From Haliclystus octoradiatus (taxonomy: Eukaryota > Cnidaria > Staurozoa > Stauromedusae > Haliclystidae): a stretch of DNA of 64,000 nt. This document shows, in pieces, positions 10,501-21,840 of this stretch; the stretch's first letter is position 1; each line of letters opens with the position of its first letter. The notes beneath the pieces are model-generated. The model worked only from the letters and a program-made list of their open reading frames with translations, was not told where the DNA came from and ran no database searches. The translations under genes were made by a program, and so were the position numbers. The stretch is taken from NCBI GenBank assembly GCA_916610825.1, contig OU744447.1, forward strand, positions 33,481,073-33,545,072, read 5' to 3'.

Positions 10501-13500
10501 TTTTCTAAAATATATTTTCCGAAGATAAAACTTCTTTGGGATTTTGCATAGGATCAATCCTGTCCAAATGTATATCTTTGCATTTGATTTCTTGGATTTT
10601 ATTTTGGCTCATTCAATTGCAATACTCAGAGAATTTTGTTTTATAAAGTAGACGAACTGTTTATTTTGACAATAAAAAGGCCAAATGATGATCGCATGTA
10701 AATTATCCTACAATGACTTCTTCGTAGAGACTTGGACGAGCGTGTATTTTAGAAACATCATTTAATTTAACTTTCTGATAAAGTCTATTACTAGTTATAA
10801 AATGGAAGAAAATCGATTGAAAATAATGTGGGTGGCTGCAGTTTGGGTGCTATGAGGCTCTTGAAAGGCGAAACTCACTCAACTGGTGGCTCGTTATTTT
10901 GTAAGCCTCTTTCATGTCATATTACGCACCCAGAGCTTTGATTAGGTCAATTTTAATATGTGTAACAGAACCATACCGAAACTCACCTGCATAGAGAATT
11001 ATTGGTTTTATCATAGTGCTGTACATAGTTTGGTGAGTTGCAATGTAGCTGGTTTGTGAATATCCCATGAAATACTGTGTCAGTGACCACGCCTCCTCAG
11101 CTTTTGAGCAAAGATACTCGATACCGAAACCTTTTTCAGGAGCTATGGAATAAAAACATAAATATTTGTTATTTTCTACGATATCGATGGTCGTATTGTT
11201 ACAGAAAATATTTATTCCCTGAAGAGATTTTTTGGGAATATGATGTACTTTGATTTTTCTTAATGCATTTTGATCTTCCATTGATTGCAATTCAGAAGTA
11301 TTTATCCATACACTTGTGAAGACCCTCTTTGGTTTGGGAAATAAAACAATGCCATCTGCAAACATTAAACAGTTTATCAGATGATGACAATGATACAGGA
11401 TAGGGATTATTCTCTGTCATTCTCGATCTCTGTTGAATATCATTTTTATTATATTAATGAAAACGAGGGTTAACTATGAGTCTTCTAGTCTTTCTTCTAA
11501 ACTTGTATCTGTTTTTATTTTAGGGATTATTGCAAGTCGATGTGAGTAGAAATCTTGAATTGCATTACTATGAGAAATTAATTAAATGACTTGAGAAAAT
11601 TCCCTATATTAATTGCATTTGATATACTGCCAAAATTAAACATTATTGAGATCATTATGTGACAGTGAAATTTTTAATACTACTCAGATAATTTTTGCAT
11701 TGACATCCTTGTTGCATATCCAAACCACAATTAGACCTGTCCATACAGTATATGTATTGCCTAAATGCTAGATTTATACAATTGCTATTGAAGAGATACC
11801 GTCTAAATTACTTAATACTTAAGTACCCAACAAACATTTATCTTTTCACATCCACGTAAACACGTCCCCTTATTGTAATAATGAGGAAGAGGGATTAATT
11901 TCAATATACTGAGCAGCAACAATTAAAACAACTAATTCTTTTATATTTATTTCGATCTATCTTGAAGCATAATTGAAATGCCTTTGCGAATTATTGCTTC
12001 GTATAATAAAAACATTCATATGACAATAACATGCTTCTTTGCAGCTATCAGAAGACAACGTGAACCAATACAAGGTAATTGACGATTTGGATGTAACAAG
12101 ATAATTATAATGATGACGATAAACAATGTTTTGTTATAACAAAAACACAAAATTATGATTCTCCACTCTTTCTTCATTTTTATAGAATACAGTGAAAAAG
12201 CTGACGTCCTTTTGTTGGTCGATTGCTCAAATAAATTGAACACATTTTCAGTGACATTTTTCAAGGACAAGTTAATGGCTTTCATAATGAAGGCAATTGG
12301 ACATTACCAAGTTGGTTTCCAAACGACAAGATTTGCAATGATATTCTTTGGTGATGAAGCGAAGGTAATTCTAGAAAAATAGTTATCGAGTTTAGATATT
12401 GTATAGATGCAATTATTAAACAACTGCTTGAAAATAACACAGGCATTAAGTTAAATAATTCAACGTTTAGATTTCAATAAAGTGAATGTACATGACCAAA
12501 ATCAAAACTAAACTAGGCTGGTAAATTATTCTTGATTCAAGAAATCGCTCCGATCTTTACAATAACTCGATCAGTTTTAGTCTAGCATAGAAATTTATAT
12601 GTATATTATACGATACATTATCAGAAATAGTATTATGAAATCCAAATTTCGAATCCTAATCGTCTATGGCTTGTGATTGGTTGAGGGTGTTATTGGTAAA
12701 TATCAACACAAGTACATTTCAACATACTAGCAATACTCAAACCAATAAGCGAAACGTATACGGAATGAATCTGGTAAAAAAAGTATATCAAAAGGGGTTA
12801 AGTAGCATCTACAAGATCAGTACAAATCTAAAATGACAACATTCTCGTGCAACTTCAACGACACTAATAGTAGCCAGATCATCATCCCGGGATCATCATA
12901 CGGTATTATCTCAAACTTGCAACTAATTGAATCCTGGATCAAGCTTAATAATAAAGGAAGCTTTGAAAATAATCTGAATCAGAGTCACCCTCAGAATAAT
13001 ATAAGTAACCAACAGTTTTTGAAAGCAAAATCAGCAGAAATTAGACAACCATGTATTATTATGTAGCGGTACGAAGGCATCTATAACTTTTTCAAACATG
13101 AACTTCTTTATGTCACTTAAATGACGTCATAATTATAGGAGGTCATATTCATCATAGTGTTGCATGTAAGCTTTATGGACACTCGTGATGCTATGAGTCA
13201 CTCGAAAGGCTGAAATAAAGGCTCCGGCAGCTCGTGGTGTCTGATTCCTTTATTTTGCTTAATTACGCATCTCTCACGTACATAAAAACCCAGGGAAACA
13301 TTGCTTTCGTTTCATAATTGCTTAATAGAAGAAACAAAAATGTTATTTGCAGTATGCATCGAGAATTCAGAAGTGATATCAAGCAGCATACAATCTCCCT
13401 TGATACTATTTACGTTTTGTTTTTCCATCTTTGCCAGTAAGATTTTACCTACTAAATGTAAAGAAACATCTCGATTTGATTTATTGTAATCATACCTGAT

Positions 13501-16500
13501 GTACTATTTAATTTACAGGAAGAAATCTCGTTCTACACGCCTGATTACGCTGCTATTAAAAACGTAATTGACAACCTCGTCAAACCAGACTACAAGACTT
13601 CTTTGGTTTCCGTTGGTTTAGAAAAATCTATTGAAATTTGGCGTAGAACAAAGATTGAAAGTGACCGTAAACGAATTCTTGTGTTGATAACAACTGGAGA
13701 AGCTGCAGATATGGATAAAGTTATGGAACAAATAACAATAATATTTCAGCTATCTGTTAAAATTGAATGCATTGGCATTGAAGGTGGTACAATACTTGGA
13801 AAGTACATCGAAGGACAGGGGGGCTTCTTCCTGGAATATACACGAGTGACCTTGCTCTTGGAGGCCGACAGATTTGCTTTGAGACTTTACCAAGGTAAAT
13901 TGTAGTTCGATGAAATGTTATCCCTCCTCTCATTTATCAATCTAAATGATTATAATAAATTGTTGTTTGTTATTGCTTTTTAGAGATCACAAGCATGCCA
14001 CGTAAGTGTTAATGGAAAGAAACTTGTAATTCAATTTCTTATATTGTATTGACGTAATATCTTAAACTTCTATTACGAATGATATTTTAATTGTTAATTA
14101 CCGAATGGCTGGTATTGGCAGAAGTATAACATGCAATGGGCATGTATCATTTATTTTAAATCAGAATATAAAATACTTTTTAGAATATTATTTTGATGAC
14201 ATTTTTCCATTGATTTTCTCTATTGTAGAGCCAACGACTCAACCGACAACTGTAGGATGTGAGTGATCTGAATTACTACATAATTATTTCAATATGTCAT
14301 CTATACCTATTAGTTTCAACGTCTGTGTAGGGTCTGTGAAATAATATTTTGACAAGTCCATGTTCGAAGAAATATTTAGAGTTGATTGTCTGAAACAATA
14401 CAGAGGACTATGTGGGACGCTACTTGTATATAGACTTCTAGACTTCATTATACATTTCCTCAGATTTTAAAACGTAGATGATGTTTTTATTTCACAGTAA
14501 CTACCACACCAGTAATGCCACCAGTTCCAACAGGAGGTTTGTTCAGTTTTAAACTTTTATATATTGCAATTCTAGCACATTTACATGTTGCTTTATATTC
14601 TGATATAAGTATCATCTCCCATTCAAGGTTTAGCAAACATAAAAGAATGACTATTGTAGGGTTTCCCAATCATATAGCGGTATATCCCCTTATTTAGCAA
14701 TCATTTTAATTGCCCCTTTATTAATTAGTTAGTAGAAATTACCTTACTGATCTTCATCTTTGGATTAGAACATTGCTTCGACATGTATTTAGCTAATTAA
14801 ATCCTTCAATCAATTCACCAATATGTTATCTACAGAATATAGCTAAAAATATGTATTTTTCAACAAAGAAGTATGTCTGTCAAAAACAATTGGAACTTGG
14901 ATAAGGACAGAAATATTTCTCCCAAAATAAACAAAAAAGAGCTTACATCATAGAGAACATTCTTACTATAGCTTATACCAATCTAAATGTTCTCTATTTA
15001 TCATTGTTGTATCAAGGTTGTGATGTTATGACTGATATGGTATTTCTCGTCGATCAATCGCACACTATTGGCCCTAATAATTATGGCCTCATTACAAAGT
15101 TTCTAAAAGATGTTGTCAATAAATTCCCAATCCATCCTGCGAAAACAAGAGTTGGTATGTTTACATTTGGGAAATATGTCAGAGTAAGTGAATATCCTTG
15201 AAACTTTCATTTTCAAATTCCTACTCTTGATTCCATTGAATCTTGTAATGCAGCAATTAGCAACCATTATAATAAGGTTCCTAACTCATTCGTTTAGTTT
15301 TTGAGCTAAATGTAATGTATTTGGAGATTCAGATAATTTATACTTGAACTGCCTTGAAATTCCCATTATTGATTTGAAGCGTAACATGAAACGTCAAATA
15401 AATACAGGGTCATCGAAAATTATCCTTTTTAAGACTCTACGTGATACTCTTCCATTCAATATAGCATTATTACCTATTGACTAGCTCCTGTAAGAGACAA
15501 TAATTCAGGTAATCATATACTATGGATACGAAGATTCATGTGTATTTATCCAAATACTTTTTAGAATTGGTTTCCAGCCTTGTTTTTCTTCATATTCTTC
15601 AAGTTCATTTGCATTCTCTGTATCTAATTATGTTCTAGCATCAGAATTAGTCATATATACTGCATAATTACTGTATATTGCAACGGTACTGAGTACAGTT
15701 TAGATGATTATAAGCTTTCGTATGGCCTTTGGTAGCTTTCAGAGGAGTTGCTTGAACTACAGATAATTTTATCCAATGTGATAGGTCATCTGAACCAATC
15801 TCTTTTGGATGATGGTGCCGTGAAGAACTAATAAATTATGTCGAATTATTTCATTATATTTCTGCAATGATCTTAATTGTTTACCGGTGCTCACTGCTCT
15901 ATTACAAATTTCGAATTAGACTTTGAATAATTAAATCGTAGAAATAAGGTCTTTTTTGCTTCAATAAGCTATAAAAATTTTGAGAAACTTTGAGTCCATT
16001 TGATCTCAATGTATAATAGAGTATCATTGATTTTGTCGATTTTATTGTCGATTGTAGAACGTATTTGGATTTCAAACTCATTCCACTGCTGATGGTGTAC
16101 TTTCTAGCATTGATCGTCTGAGGTATTGGGGAGAGACTGATACATTGATTGAACCAGCGATGAAAGCAGGATTTGATATGTTCCAGACTGCCCATCGACC
16201 TCTAGATATTGCATACTCAAGAGTCATTATGTTATTAAGTGATGGCAAATCTAATACAGAGCAAGATCGTATTGCTACCAATGTAGTTGTTGATGATATG
16301 AAATCTAAACAGTACCAAATAGTTACTATTGGAATTGGAGATGTTTCGGTTACTAATCTACAGTCATGGGCAAGCAAGCCAGAATTCTACATTTACGAAA
16401 ATGACTACACTCAGCTACAATCAGAATTTGATAAAATCCAACAGCAGTTATGTGAAGGTAAATATTCATTTTTAACAGTACCTGCGAGTTCACACATTTT

Positions 16501-18868
16501 TATGAAATACATCATTTTCTATGAGTAAACCTCCGTGGTTTATGATAGTATGTTTTGATGAGTAAATTCAAAAAAGATATGTTGGGCACAGCTAATTCAG
16601 GGGCAAAATATCCAAATACGCATACTTGTTCCTGCCGGGTAGAATGATAGATACATCTTTCTTTTGAATTGAAGAGATTACAGGTAGGCGCTCTTAGAAC
16701 CATGTTTTACACTTCAAGTCGTCAGTACCTCATTGATCGAAAAACATATTATTAAAAGTACGTCCTCCGTGTACTAATACTTTCCCTTTGGGATATGGGT
16801 AAACCGTTTACTGAATCTATCCCTGGTCAGTTCAAAACTGCTATAGTGAATTGAATGCAAGTGGTATTAACTCAAGTTGCAAAACGATACAAGTTCAAGA
16901 TATGGAAATCCCGTCAGAATACTGATAATAACAAATAACTAAGAAAATAAATGGAGTAGTCATTTGACTTTTTGAGACTCCACTCTTTCCATTTCTACAT
17001 AATTAGTACTGTTTAGACCAATGATACTATATCTACCTTTTACTTGAGATAGGCTTAACAATACTTTGAGCTAAAAAAGCATTTCATTGCTATTTGCTTC
17101 ATTTTGAAAGTGAAGAAAGTGAAGTGTTGTACCAATGATCATAATGCAATTCCTTCTGGGTTGTTTTATCTAAGATGGTAATCATTGAAAATTTAGATAA
17201 AAGCATTTTTAGGGTCAAGGTTTCAGATGGTTATGAACCAAAAACCAGGGCTAGTACTATATACATGTGGAACTAATTTCCCACCCAATCGTTACCCTTC
17301 TTTCTATTTCAGCGACAAAGATTACACCAAGCACTGTTGCTACTACACAAACCACGCCTGTTACAACTCCAACAACACCTTCGACAGCTCGATCAACACC
17401 CTCTACCCAACAGACAACACAACCAACAACCCAGCAAACAACTACAATAATCCCAACAACAACTCCAATACCCACAACCACCCGAGCAACAACTACACAA
17501 ACAATCACGCTACCAACACCTACTACAACGCCAACTCCTCCAACAACTCAAACTACTCCAACAACGCCAACTACTCCAACAACGCCATCTACTCCGACAA
17601 CTCAAACTGCTCCAACAACGCCAACTACTCCAACAACTCAAACTATTCCAACAACGGCATCTACTCCGACAACTCAAACTACTCCAACAACGCCAACCAC
17701 TCCAACAATTCAAACTCCTCCTCCAGAACCAACAGATCCAACTGCGCCACCCACTCCACCTACTATAACCACAGATGCTCCTGAGACACCTCCACCACAA
17801 ACAGGTATGAAAATTTGACATGTTGCTATTTCAAAGCATTCAGTTGCCTTCGTGATGTAATCCTCGACTATAGGCACCCACAACAGATTAAGTGATAATA
17901 CAATCGATTATTATAAATAGATTTCTCTGATACTTCTATGCTGCCAGCCACACACCAAGAATTGTTTTTTTCAAATTTCAGAAGCACACAGATTTCAGGT
18001 AGAAATGAAAGCTATACTGGATTCATTTATGTTATTTCTCCTTCAAATAAAATTACAATAATAATATTTATCTACCTATAAATGATCACAGATATCGTAT
18101 TCAAGTATTGTAGGTTCTTCTTCAGCATCAGTCATAATATACTTTTGAATAAAATGATATACAGATGTTTTGGATGGTTTCATGTATCAAAATTATTTAT
18201 CAAATATATGTATCAAATAGTATTTATATATATATACTTCAGTACTTGAAATATTGAATTTGAATGAATCTTTGATTTTTTCACAGCACCTACAGAACAA
18301 CCAGTCCAACCACAAATTGTCACATGCCAGGGTATGTGCTTATACATAAATAACTTTTCTATCTATTTTCCTATTAATCATATTTGATAGCAAGAAGCAT
18401 TCAATTCTGATTATAAAGTGCTTATACTTCAGGACTATTGATCTTCGGTTAGACATACAACTAAATTTTCAATTTTCTCGGTTTCATGCATCAATCAGAT
18501 ATAGCCCTAAGATGTATAATATATTAAATCATAAAATCTTCTAATGTGACTCTGATCGCTGATTGGTTGTTGTTGATGTTTGTATTAGAAGGCATATCGT
18601 AACGTAACATCGTAAATATGGCTTATGGCTTGAATCCCAAAATGCAAAATAATATAAACAGAATGATCCTCATATCTTTGATAGAGTGCTTGAATTACCC
18701 TTCAAATTCAAATTAGCAAGGAGAAACACATTTACTGACGAAATCAGAAAATAGAAATGATGGTTGATATTTTATATCATAGGATGCCCACCAAGCCTTG
18801 GTTGTTGTCCAGGAATGCCCCTCTGTTGTCCTGGTGATCCTGGTTGTTGTCCAGTATCAGGTCGATGA
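7404..18868 (+). CDS. Gene B: secreted triple-vWA, Thr/Pro-rich, Cys-tail protein
   Basis: Sixteen exons: 7404-7509, 8601-8666, 9150-9334, 10062-10443, 11524-11541, 12045-12074, 12186-12364, 13519-13894, 13984-14001, 14229-14258, 14498-14536, 15017-15183, 16058-16457, 17313-17804, 18287-18331, 18783-18868. Total 2619 nt, about 872 aa. Residues 1-25 are a signal peptide (hydrophobic VLGFIIVLTLAFA, cleavage likely before NYRLHK). vWA1 is 58-246, vWA2 263-447, vWA3 477-665, Thr/Pro-rich 666-829, Cys tail 830-872. All junctions join in frame and gene C repeats the layout exon for exon, which strongly supports the model, including the 18- and 30-nt exons. No membrane segment or GPI signal is seen, so secretion is expected. 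Function in matrix, mucus or adhesion is inference. Confidence 0.87.
9150..10443 (+). CDS. vWA1 of gene B, MIDAS-deficient
   Basis: Exons 9150-9334 and 10062-10443, separated by a phase 0 intron. The strand-1 motif is MMDCSSPL, so the DxSxS pattern fails at its last position. The region that should carry the MIDAS Thr reads NIGAGMN, and the third loop is LLITTGPTTE with no Asp. The fold is still supported by hydrophobic strands and by ALGLIGQA near the end. It probably does not bind metal in the usual way. Confidence 0.8.
9408..9800 (+). mobile_element. Decayed Penelope-like terminal repeats with hammerhead remnant
   Basis: In gene B intron 3. At 9410-9452, CTGAAGATCGC...TGGAACTCAGAATGACGG parallels the intact hammerhead at 21211-21250, and the following GTGAATGATTTTGCATCATC parallels the bases after it. 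TAGTGTAGAA(G/A)ATGAGCA occurs twice (about 9491 and 9783), consistent with tandem PLE terminal repeats. No coding part is left. Confidence 0.5.
10922..11365 (-). mobile_element. LINE reverse transcriptase fragment, degenerate
   Basis: A - strand open frame of 147 codons in gene B intron 4. It starts MFADGIVLF, an altered FADD-type catalytic box (second Asp to Gly). Downstream MIKPIILYAGEFRYG matches the position of the 'K..L.Y....WG' motif in LINE reverse transcriptases. It lacks the endonuclease and the fingers/palm part. Part of the tract may be a different repeat. Confidence 0.55.
12186..13894 (+). CDS. vWA2 of gene B, MIDAS-deficient
   Basis: Exons 12186-12364 and 13519-13894, phase 0 between. 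First loop LLLVDCSNKL, second-loop region SLVSVGLEKSIEIW (no Thr at the expected place) and third loop LVLITTGEAAD (no Asp directly after the strand). It resembles vWA1 (KAD, DCS, FFK, LITTG shared), consistent with internal duplication. It is followed by 18- and 30-nt exons, as vWA1 is. Confidence 0.8.
12833..13066 (+). other. Unspliced 77-codon open frame with a CaaX-like end in gene B intron 7
   Basis: The frame runs from ATG 12833 to TAG 13066 and ends RQPCIIM, a match to the prenylation box Cys-aliphatic-aliphatic-Met. It is Asn/Gln/Ser-rich and has no domain that I recognise. It may be chance or a fragment of a retrocopy. Confidence 0.15.
13984..14258 (+). CDS. Gene B 18-nt and 30-nt linker exons after vWA2
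   Basis: Exons 13984-14001 (EITSMP) and 14229-14258 (QPTTQPTTVG). The same size pair occurs after vWA1 (11524-11541, 12045-12074) and at both places in gene C. All are phase 1 at both ends. The tiny exons are accepted because the frame is continuous and the position and length are conserved in the paralogue. Confidence 0.75.
15017..16457 (+). CDS. vWA3 of gene B, MIDAS intact
   Basis: Exons 15017-15183 and 16058-16457. MIDAS pieces: FLVDQSHTIG, YWGETDTLIE and MLLSDGKSNTE. The end has GIGDVSVTNLQSWASKPEF and LCEG. It is the only one of the three vWA domains in this protein with all three metal-site loops. Confidence 0.9.
17140..17225 (-). repeat. tRNA-SINE fragment (family 1, copy 3)
   Basis: AATGCAATTCCTTCTG (17143-17158) is identical to 29040-29055, followed by GATGGTA.TCATT and TTAGATAAA in the same order and spacing as the SINE at 28840-29225. 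It lies in gene B intron 13. The tRNA-like head is not visible. Confidence 0.5.
17313..17804 (+). CDS. Thr/Pro-rich mucin-like exon of gene B
   Basis: 492 nt, about 164 residues, mostly (S/T)TPTT and TQTTPTT units ending in a Pro-rich part (EPTDPTAPPTPP). A 45-nt period (CCAACAACTCAAACTRCTCC type) is visible between about 17530 and 17710. An Asn/Tyr-rich frame and a Cys/Trp-rich - strand frame over the same bases are shadows. Probably O-glycosylated. Confidence 0.85.
18783..18868 (+). CDS. Cys/Pro C-terminal tail of gene B
   Basis: Gives GCPPSLGCCPGMPLCCPGDP, then GCCPVSGR and stop TGA 18866-18868. The preceding exon 18287-18331 carries the extra Cys in IVTCQ. Length and all cysteines agree with genes A and C. 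Confidence 0.87.
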
Positions 18869-19012
18869 AATGACACCACGTATACACAATTGTTGGAAGA
18901 TATTTTGCAATTCTGGTGGAATATTATTCTCTTTTCAAATTGAAATGCATTTTACATGCAATTCTTTGATGGCAGATCCGCGTGTTGTGTCAAAATTATA
19001 AATAGAAGTTAA

Positions 19013-19018
19013 AATAAA
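19013..19018 (+). terminator. Poly(A) signal AATAAA, gene B
   Basis: AATAAA 145 bp after the gene B stop, a spacing like that in gene A. Confidence 0.5.
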
Positions 19019-20249
19019 AGCTTTCCCAATTGATGATTTCTTATTTGGAGCTCTGAGATGAGTAAATTATAGTAAATTTGCACGAATTAAATAACATATC
19101 GGGTCTACAGCACAATATTTCATAGATGTGTAAGCAATCGTTGAAGGTATATCTTAAACTATTAATTGATAATGAATGAAATAAGTGTTTATTATGATAA
19201 ACATATTTTAGCTGAATGGAAATAAACTACTTTCATTACAACATTGGTTTCAATTTAGCATTATCTTTCGCACAAACATACATAAATAATCCTTTCCATA
19301 CATTGTCAAGAAAGTCTTTCATCACACAGTTGATACTTTCCTTGTTTAGAATATTTTTCAAACTTGACAATAAAAACTAGTTCACAAGTATTGCACGCGT
19401 ACAATTTTTATTCACGAGTTGTAAAGTATCGAGTCTCTGCGTTTAACTGCAAAAGTTACTATTCCTCTGTGTGTTAAATGAAATTTAAATGAATAGAATA
19501 TCAACCCTAGGGTAGGTGGAGGTACTTCTGTACTTTTTGTACTTTGGGTGTTCCATTGAGACTCTTGGAAGCTTCCAAAAATTTTACATTATTCTGGAAA
19601 TTATACTCCAAACCATGCCATCAAGGCAGGGGTATGAGTATCTCACACAGTATTCAGCAAACAAAAATTATAGAGGGTACACCGAGAAGTTTGATTCAAG
19701 TAGCGAAAATTGATATGGAATTGATCCTACATTTCCCCTTCGTAATATATTGTAAAGGTAATAAATACTTCATTAAACGTACAGAAAAGGTAGTAAAACA
19801 TAATCCCATTGAATGAATTCCAAAAATGGGATCATTAAATGAGGCAGCAAGTTATTTTCCAGATGGCTTTGAGTGTTTTAATTGTTTTTAGAAGATTAGT
19901 TTCTATACCTGGATTGGAATGTGATGGTCTGCATAACATCTTTACCTTTCGCCAAACACTACACAACATACCGACCGAGCTGTCCCTAGTATGAGGAAAT
20001 TTGGTCGACTTGGTCAGTCGGCAAATCTTCATTGAAATGTCTCCAGTAAGCAAAAGAGGGAAGCAATGGCAAAGGAATATTGTGATGTTCGCTTTCTAAG
20101 AGTAAAAATAAGAGAGTTCTTTAAATTCTTGTTCATTTATTCATGTCTACAAAATTCATGAATAATCTATAGAGACAACTAACTCTTACCTTTGGTGTTT
20201 ATCAGGACAGATAAACACCAAATTTATTGCTCTACACCCCCTCAAATAT

Positions 20250-20269
20250 AATATCTCGGTACGGCCCTG
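20250..20269 (-). mobile_element. Possible hAT-like transposon terminus
   Basis: On the - strand the sequence reads CAGGGCCGTACCGAGATATT, typical of hAT ends (CAGGG...). The partner end and target duplication were not located. A similar word, AGGGCCGTCCCTAGT, occurs at 33813-33827 (-). Confidence 0.35.
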
Positions 20270-20473
20270 CATACCAATTATGCATTGTATTGTCATCCAA
20301 TTAAGTATCGGATAATGTGGTTTTTTTCTTAATGAAATATCTTTTCCAATTTTACGAAACTTGACCCATTTTCTGCAACCGCCTCATTGAATAATATTAT
20401 CAGTACTATCAAGATTTTAAAACCCAATGTCCCTTTCGGAATTTTTATATACATCAGGCAATTTAATCTGTGA

Positions 20474-20478
<5 letters not shown>

Positions 20479-20515
<37 letters not shown>
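20479..20515. repeat. (TA)n microsatellite
   Basis: About 18 uninterrupted TA units just upstream of the first PLE remnant. Confidence 0.9.
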
Positions 20516-20520
<5 letters not shown>

Positions 20521-20599
20521 AATTGTGTGGGCAAAACATCAATTTGAAACATCATTGAAGCACAAAAAGTCACTGAAATCCAGCGATAGCCCAGAATCA

Positions 20600-21105
20600 A
20601 CCTACAAGCAATGCAGCCCTTCACAACGCCGAATATTAACAGAAAAAGGAATATAATCTGGTTTAATCCGCCATTCAGCCAAAATGTGGACATTAACATT
20701 GCAAAGAAATTTTTAGCGATGATTGGCAAACACTTCCCGAAAGCCCATAGACTCCACAAGATTATTAATAGACATAATGTTAAGGTATCTTACAGCTGCA
20801 CCATGGCCAATGTCCCAACTATAATTAGAAGCCATAACAGTAAAGTCTCAAGTGACAATAGCAGCACTAAACCTAAATAGACTTAGACTAAATTACACAA
20901 TAAAATGGTCAATACTAGCCACAGCGGCTGCCTACAGTAACAAAACTAAAAAATGTAATCTAATGTCTAACGGAGAAGTTCCACATAATTTATTATAAAC
21001 ATGACGATTTATTATATAAAAGAACGGAATTCATTTCCAAGTGCCGACACGAAAACATATATTATTTAAGAAACTATATGAATAACAAGTAGATATTTAA
21101 CAGCA
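20600..21105 (+). mobile_element. Penelope-like element remnant 1 (linker and GIY-YIG endonuclease end)
   Basis: From 20611 the + frame reads [16 protein letters not shown], then [12 protein letters not shown] and [21 protein letters not shown] recognise this as the region between reverse transcriptase and GIY-YIG endonuclease in Penelope-like ORFs. Further on, in broken frames, are TIKWSI, YSNKTKKCNL, LLYKRTEFISKCRH and ENIYYL, matching the endonuclease C-terminal part. The reverse transcriptase and the GIY-YIG core itself are missing. Stops and frameshifts make it non-functional. Confidence 0.7.
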
Positions 21106-21210
21106 TCATAAATAATAGAATAGAATGTAATCATATATTTAAACAATAGAAACGCTTCCTTAGGTCATGTATATACTTGAGCACACCGTAATGATTTTTC
21201 ATTCAATAAA

Positions 21211-21250
21211 CCGTCTGAAGAGCGTCTTTACGCGAAACTCAGAGTAACGG
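21211..21250 (+). ncRNA. Hammerhead ribozyme (type I-like) in Penelope terminal repeat
   Basis: CCGT pairs with ACGG (21247-21250) as stem I. The core is CTGAAGA (21215-21221, CUGANGA). Stem II is GCGT-CTTT-ACGC (21222-21233, perfect). GAAA (21234-21237) is followed by a short stem III ACU-CAG-AGU. The cleavage triplet is GTA, with the predicted cut after 21246. All invariant core bases are present. PLEs are known to carry hammerheads in their terminal repeats, and this one sits between two PLE remnants. Confidence 0.75.
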
Positions 21251-21319
21251 AGTAAACTGGTGATCTTTGATCTACTATTTACATACATTATATGTATATA
21301 TATGCTCTAAACGAGTATA

Positions 21320-21490
21320 TAAAAACGAGTATCTGTTATGTGATGATTGTTTCATAACGTGAAGCTTGAAGTTACAACAAAATAATGTGTCTATCTCATT
21401 ATTATCATTATTATTTACACTCTGCTATTCGCTAGCATTGAGCCCTATCCAATTGCCAATATTAAGTTTTAATATTTCTAATATTATAAT
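21320..21490 (+). mobile_element. Penelope terminal repeat with decayed hammerhead
   Basis: GAGTATCTGTTATGTGATGA...GTGAAGCTTGAAGTTACAAC matches the hammerhead arm at 36291-36340, but the core is mutated (TGTGATGA, GAAG). The tail TTATTTACACTCTGCTATTC...ATTGAGCCCTATCC matches the - strand of 36110-36185. So this copy and the palindromes in gene C belong to one family. Confidence 0.65.
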
Positions 21491-21559
21491 TTGTCGTACT
21501 TGTTTATTTGTCTGATGATTCCGTAAGCATGAAACATTTTAGTAACAATTATGAATGTG

Positions 21560-21840
21560 TAGTCTTTGTCTCCTTTTATTATAATATTAATACAGCAAAT
21601 ATTCAACAAGCATGCAACTTTCTAACTATGTTTGGAACCTTAAAAACAACCACATTGCTTACCGAATTAAATGAACGTCCCTTTCAACGGCAAACGCTTA
21701 CAGTAACAAAACAAAGAAAAGTCAACTATGTATTGCAGTAAAGTTCCATTAGCGCAAAAGAAATTTATTGAACGCTATATAGATCAGAACTTATATCTAA
21801 ATATGTAGACATGAAAACAAATTCTACTTAGCCAATTATA
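21560..21840 (+). mobile_element. Penelope-like element remnant 2 (GIY-YIG end)
   Basis: A + frame reads YVWNLKNNHIAYRIKW and then YSNKTKKSQLC, the conserved tail of PLE GIY-YIG endonucleases. ACAGTAACAAAAC is shared with remnant 1 (20935 on). It is a second partial copy in the same orientation, so the pair resembles a tandem PLE arrangement with the hammerhead-bearing repeat in the middle. Confidence 0.65.

Noticed and set aside
17227-17821. Asn/Tyr/Ser-rich + frame and Cys/Trp-rich - strand frame
   Set aside because: Both overlap the Thr/Pro exon of gene B, whose frame joins its neighbours in phase 1; the alternatives do not.
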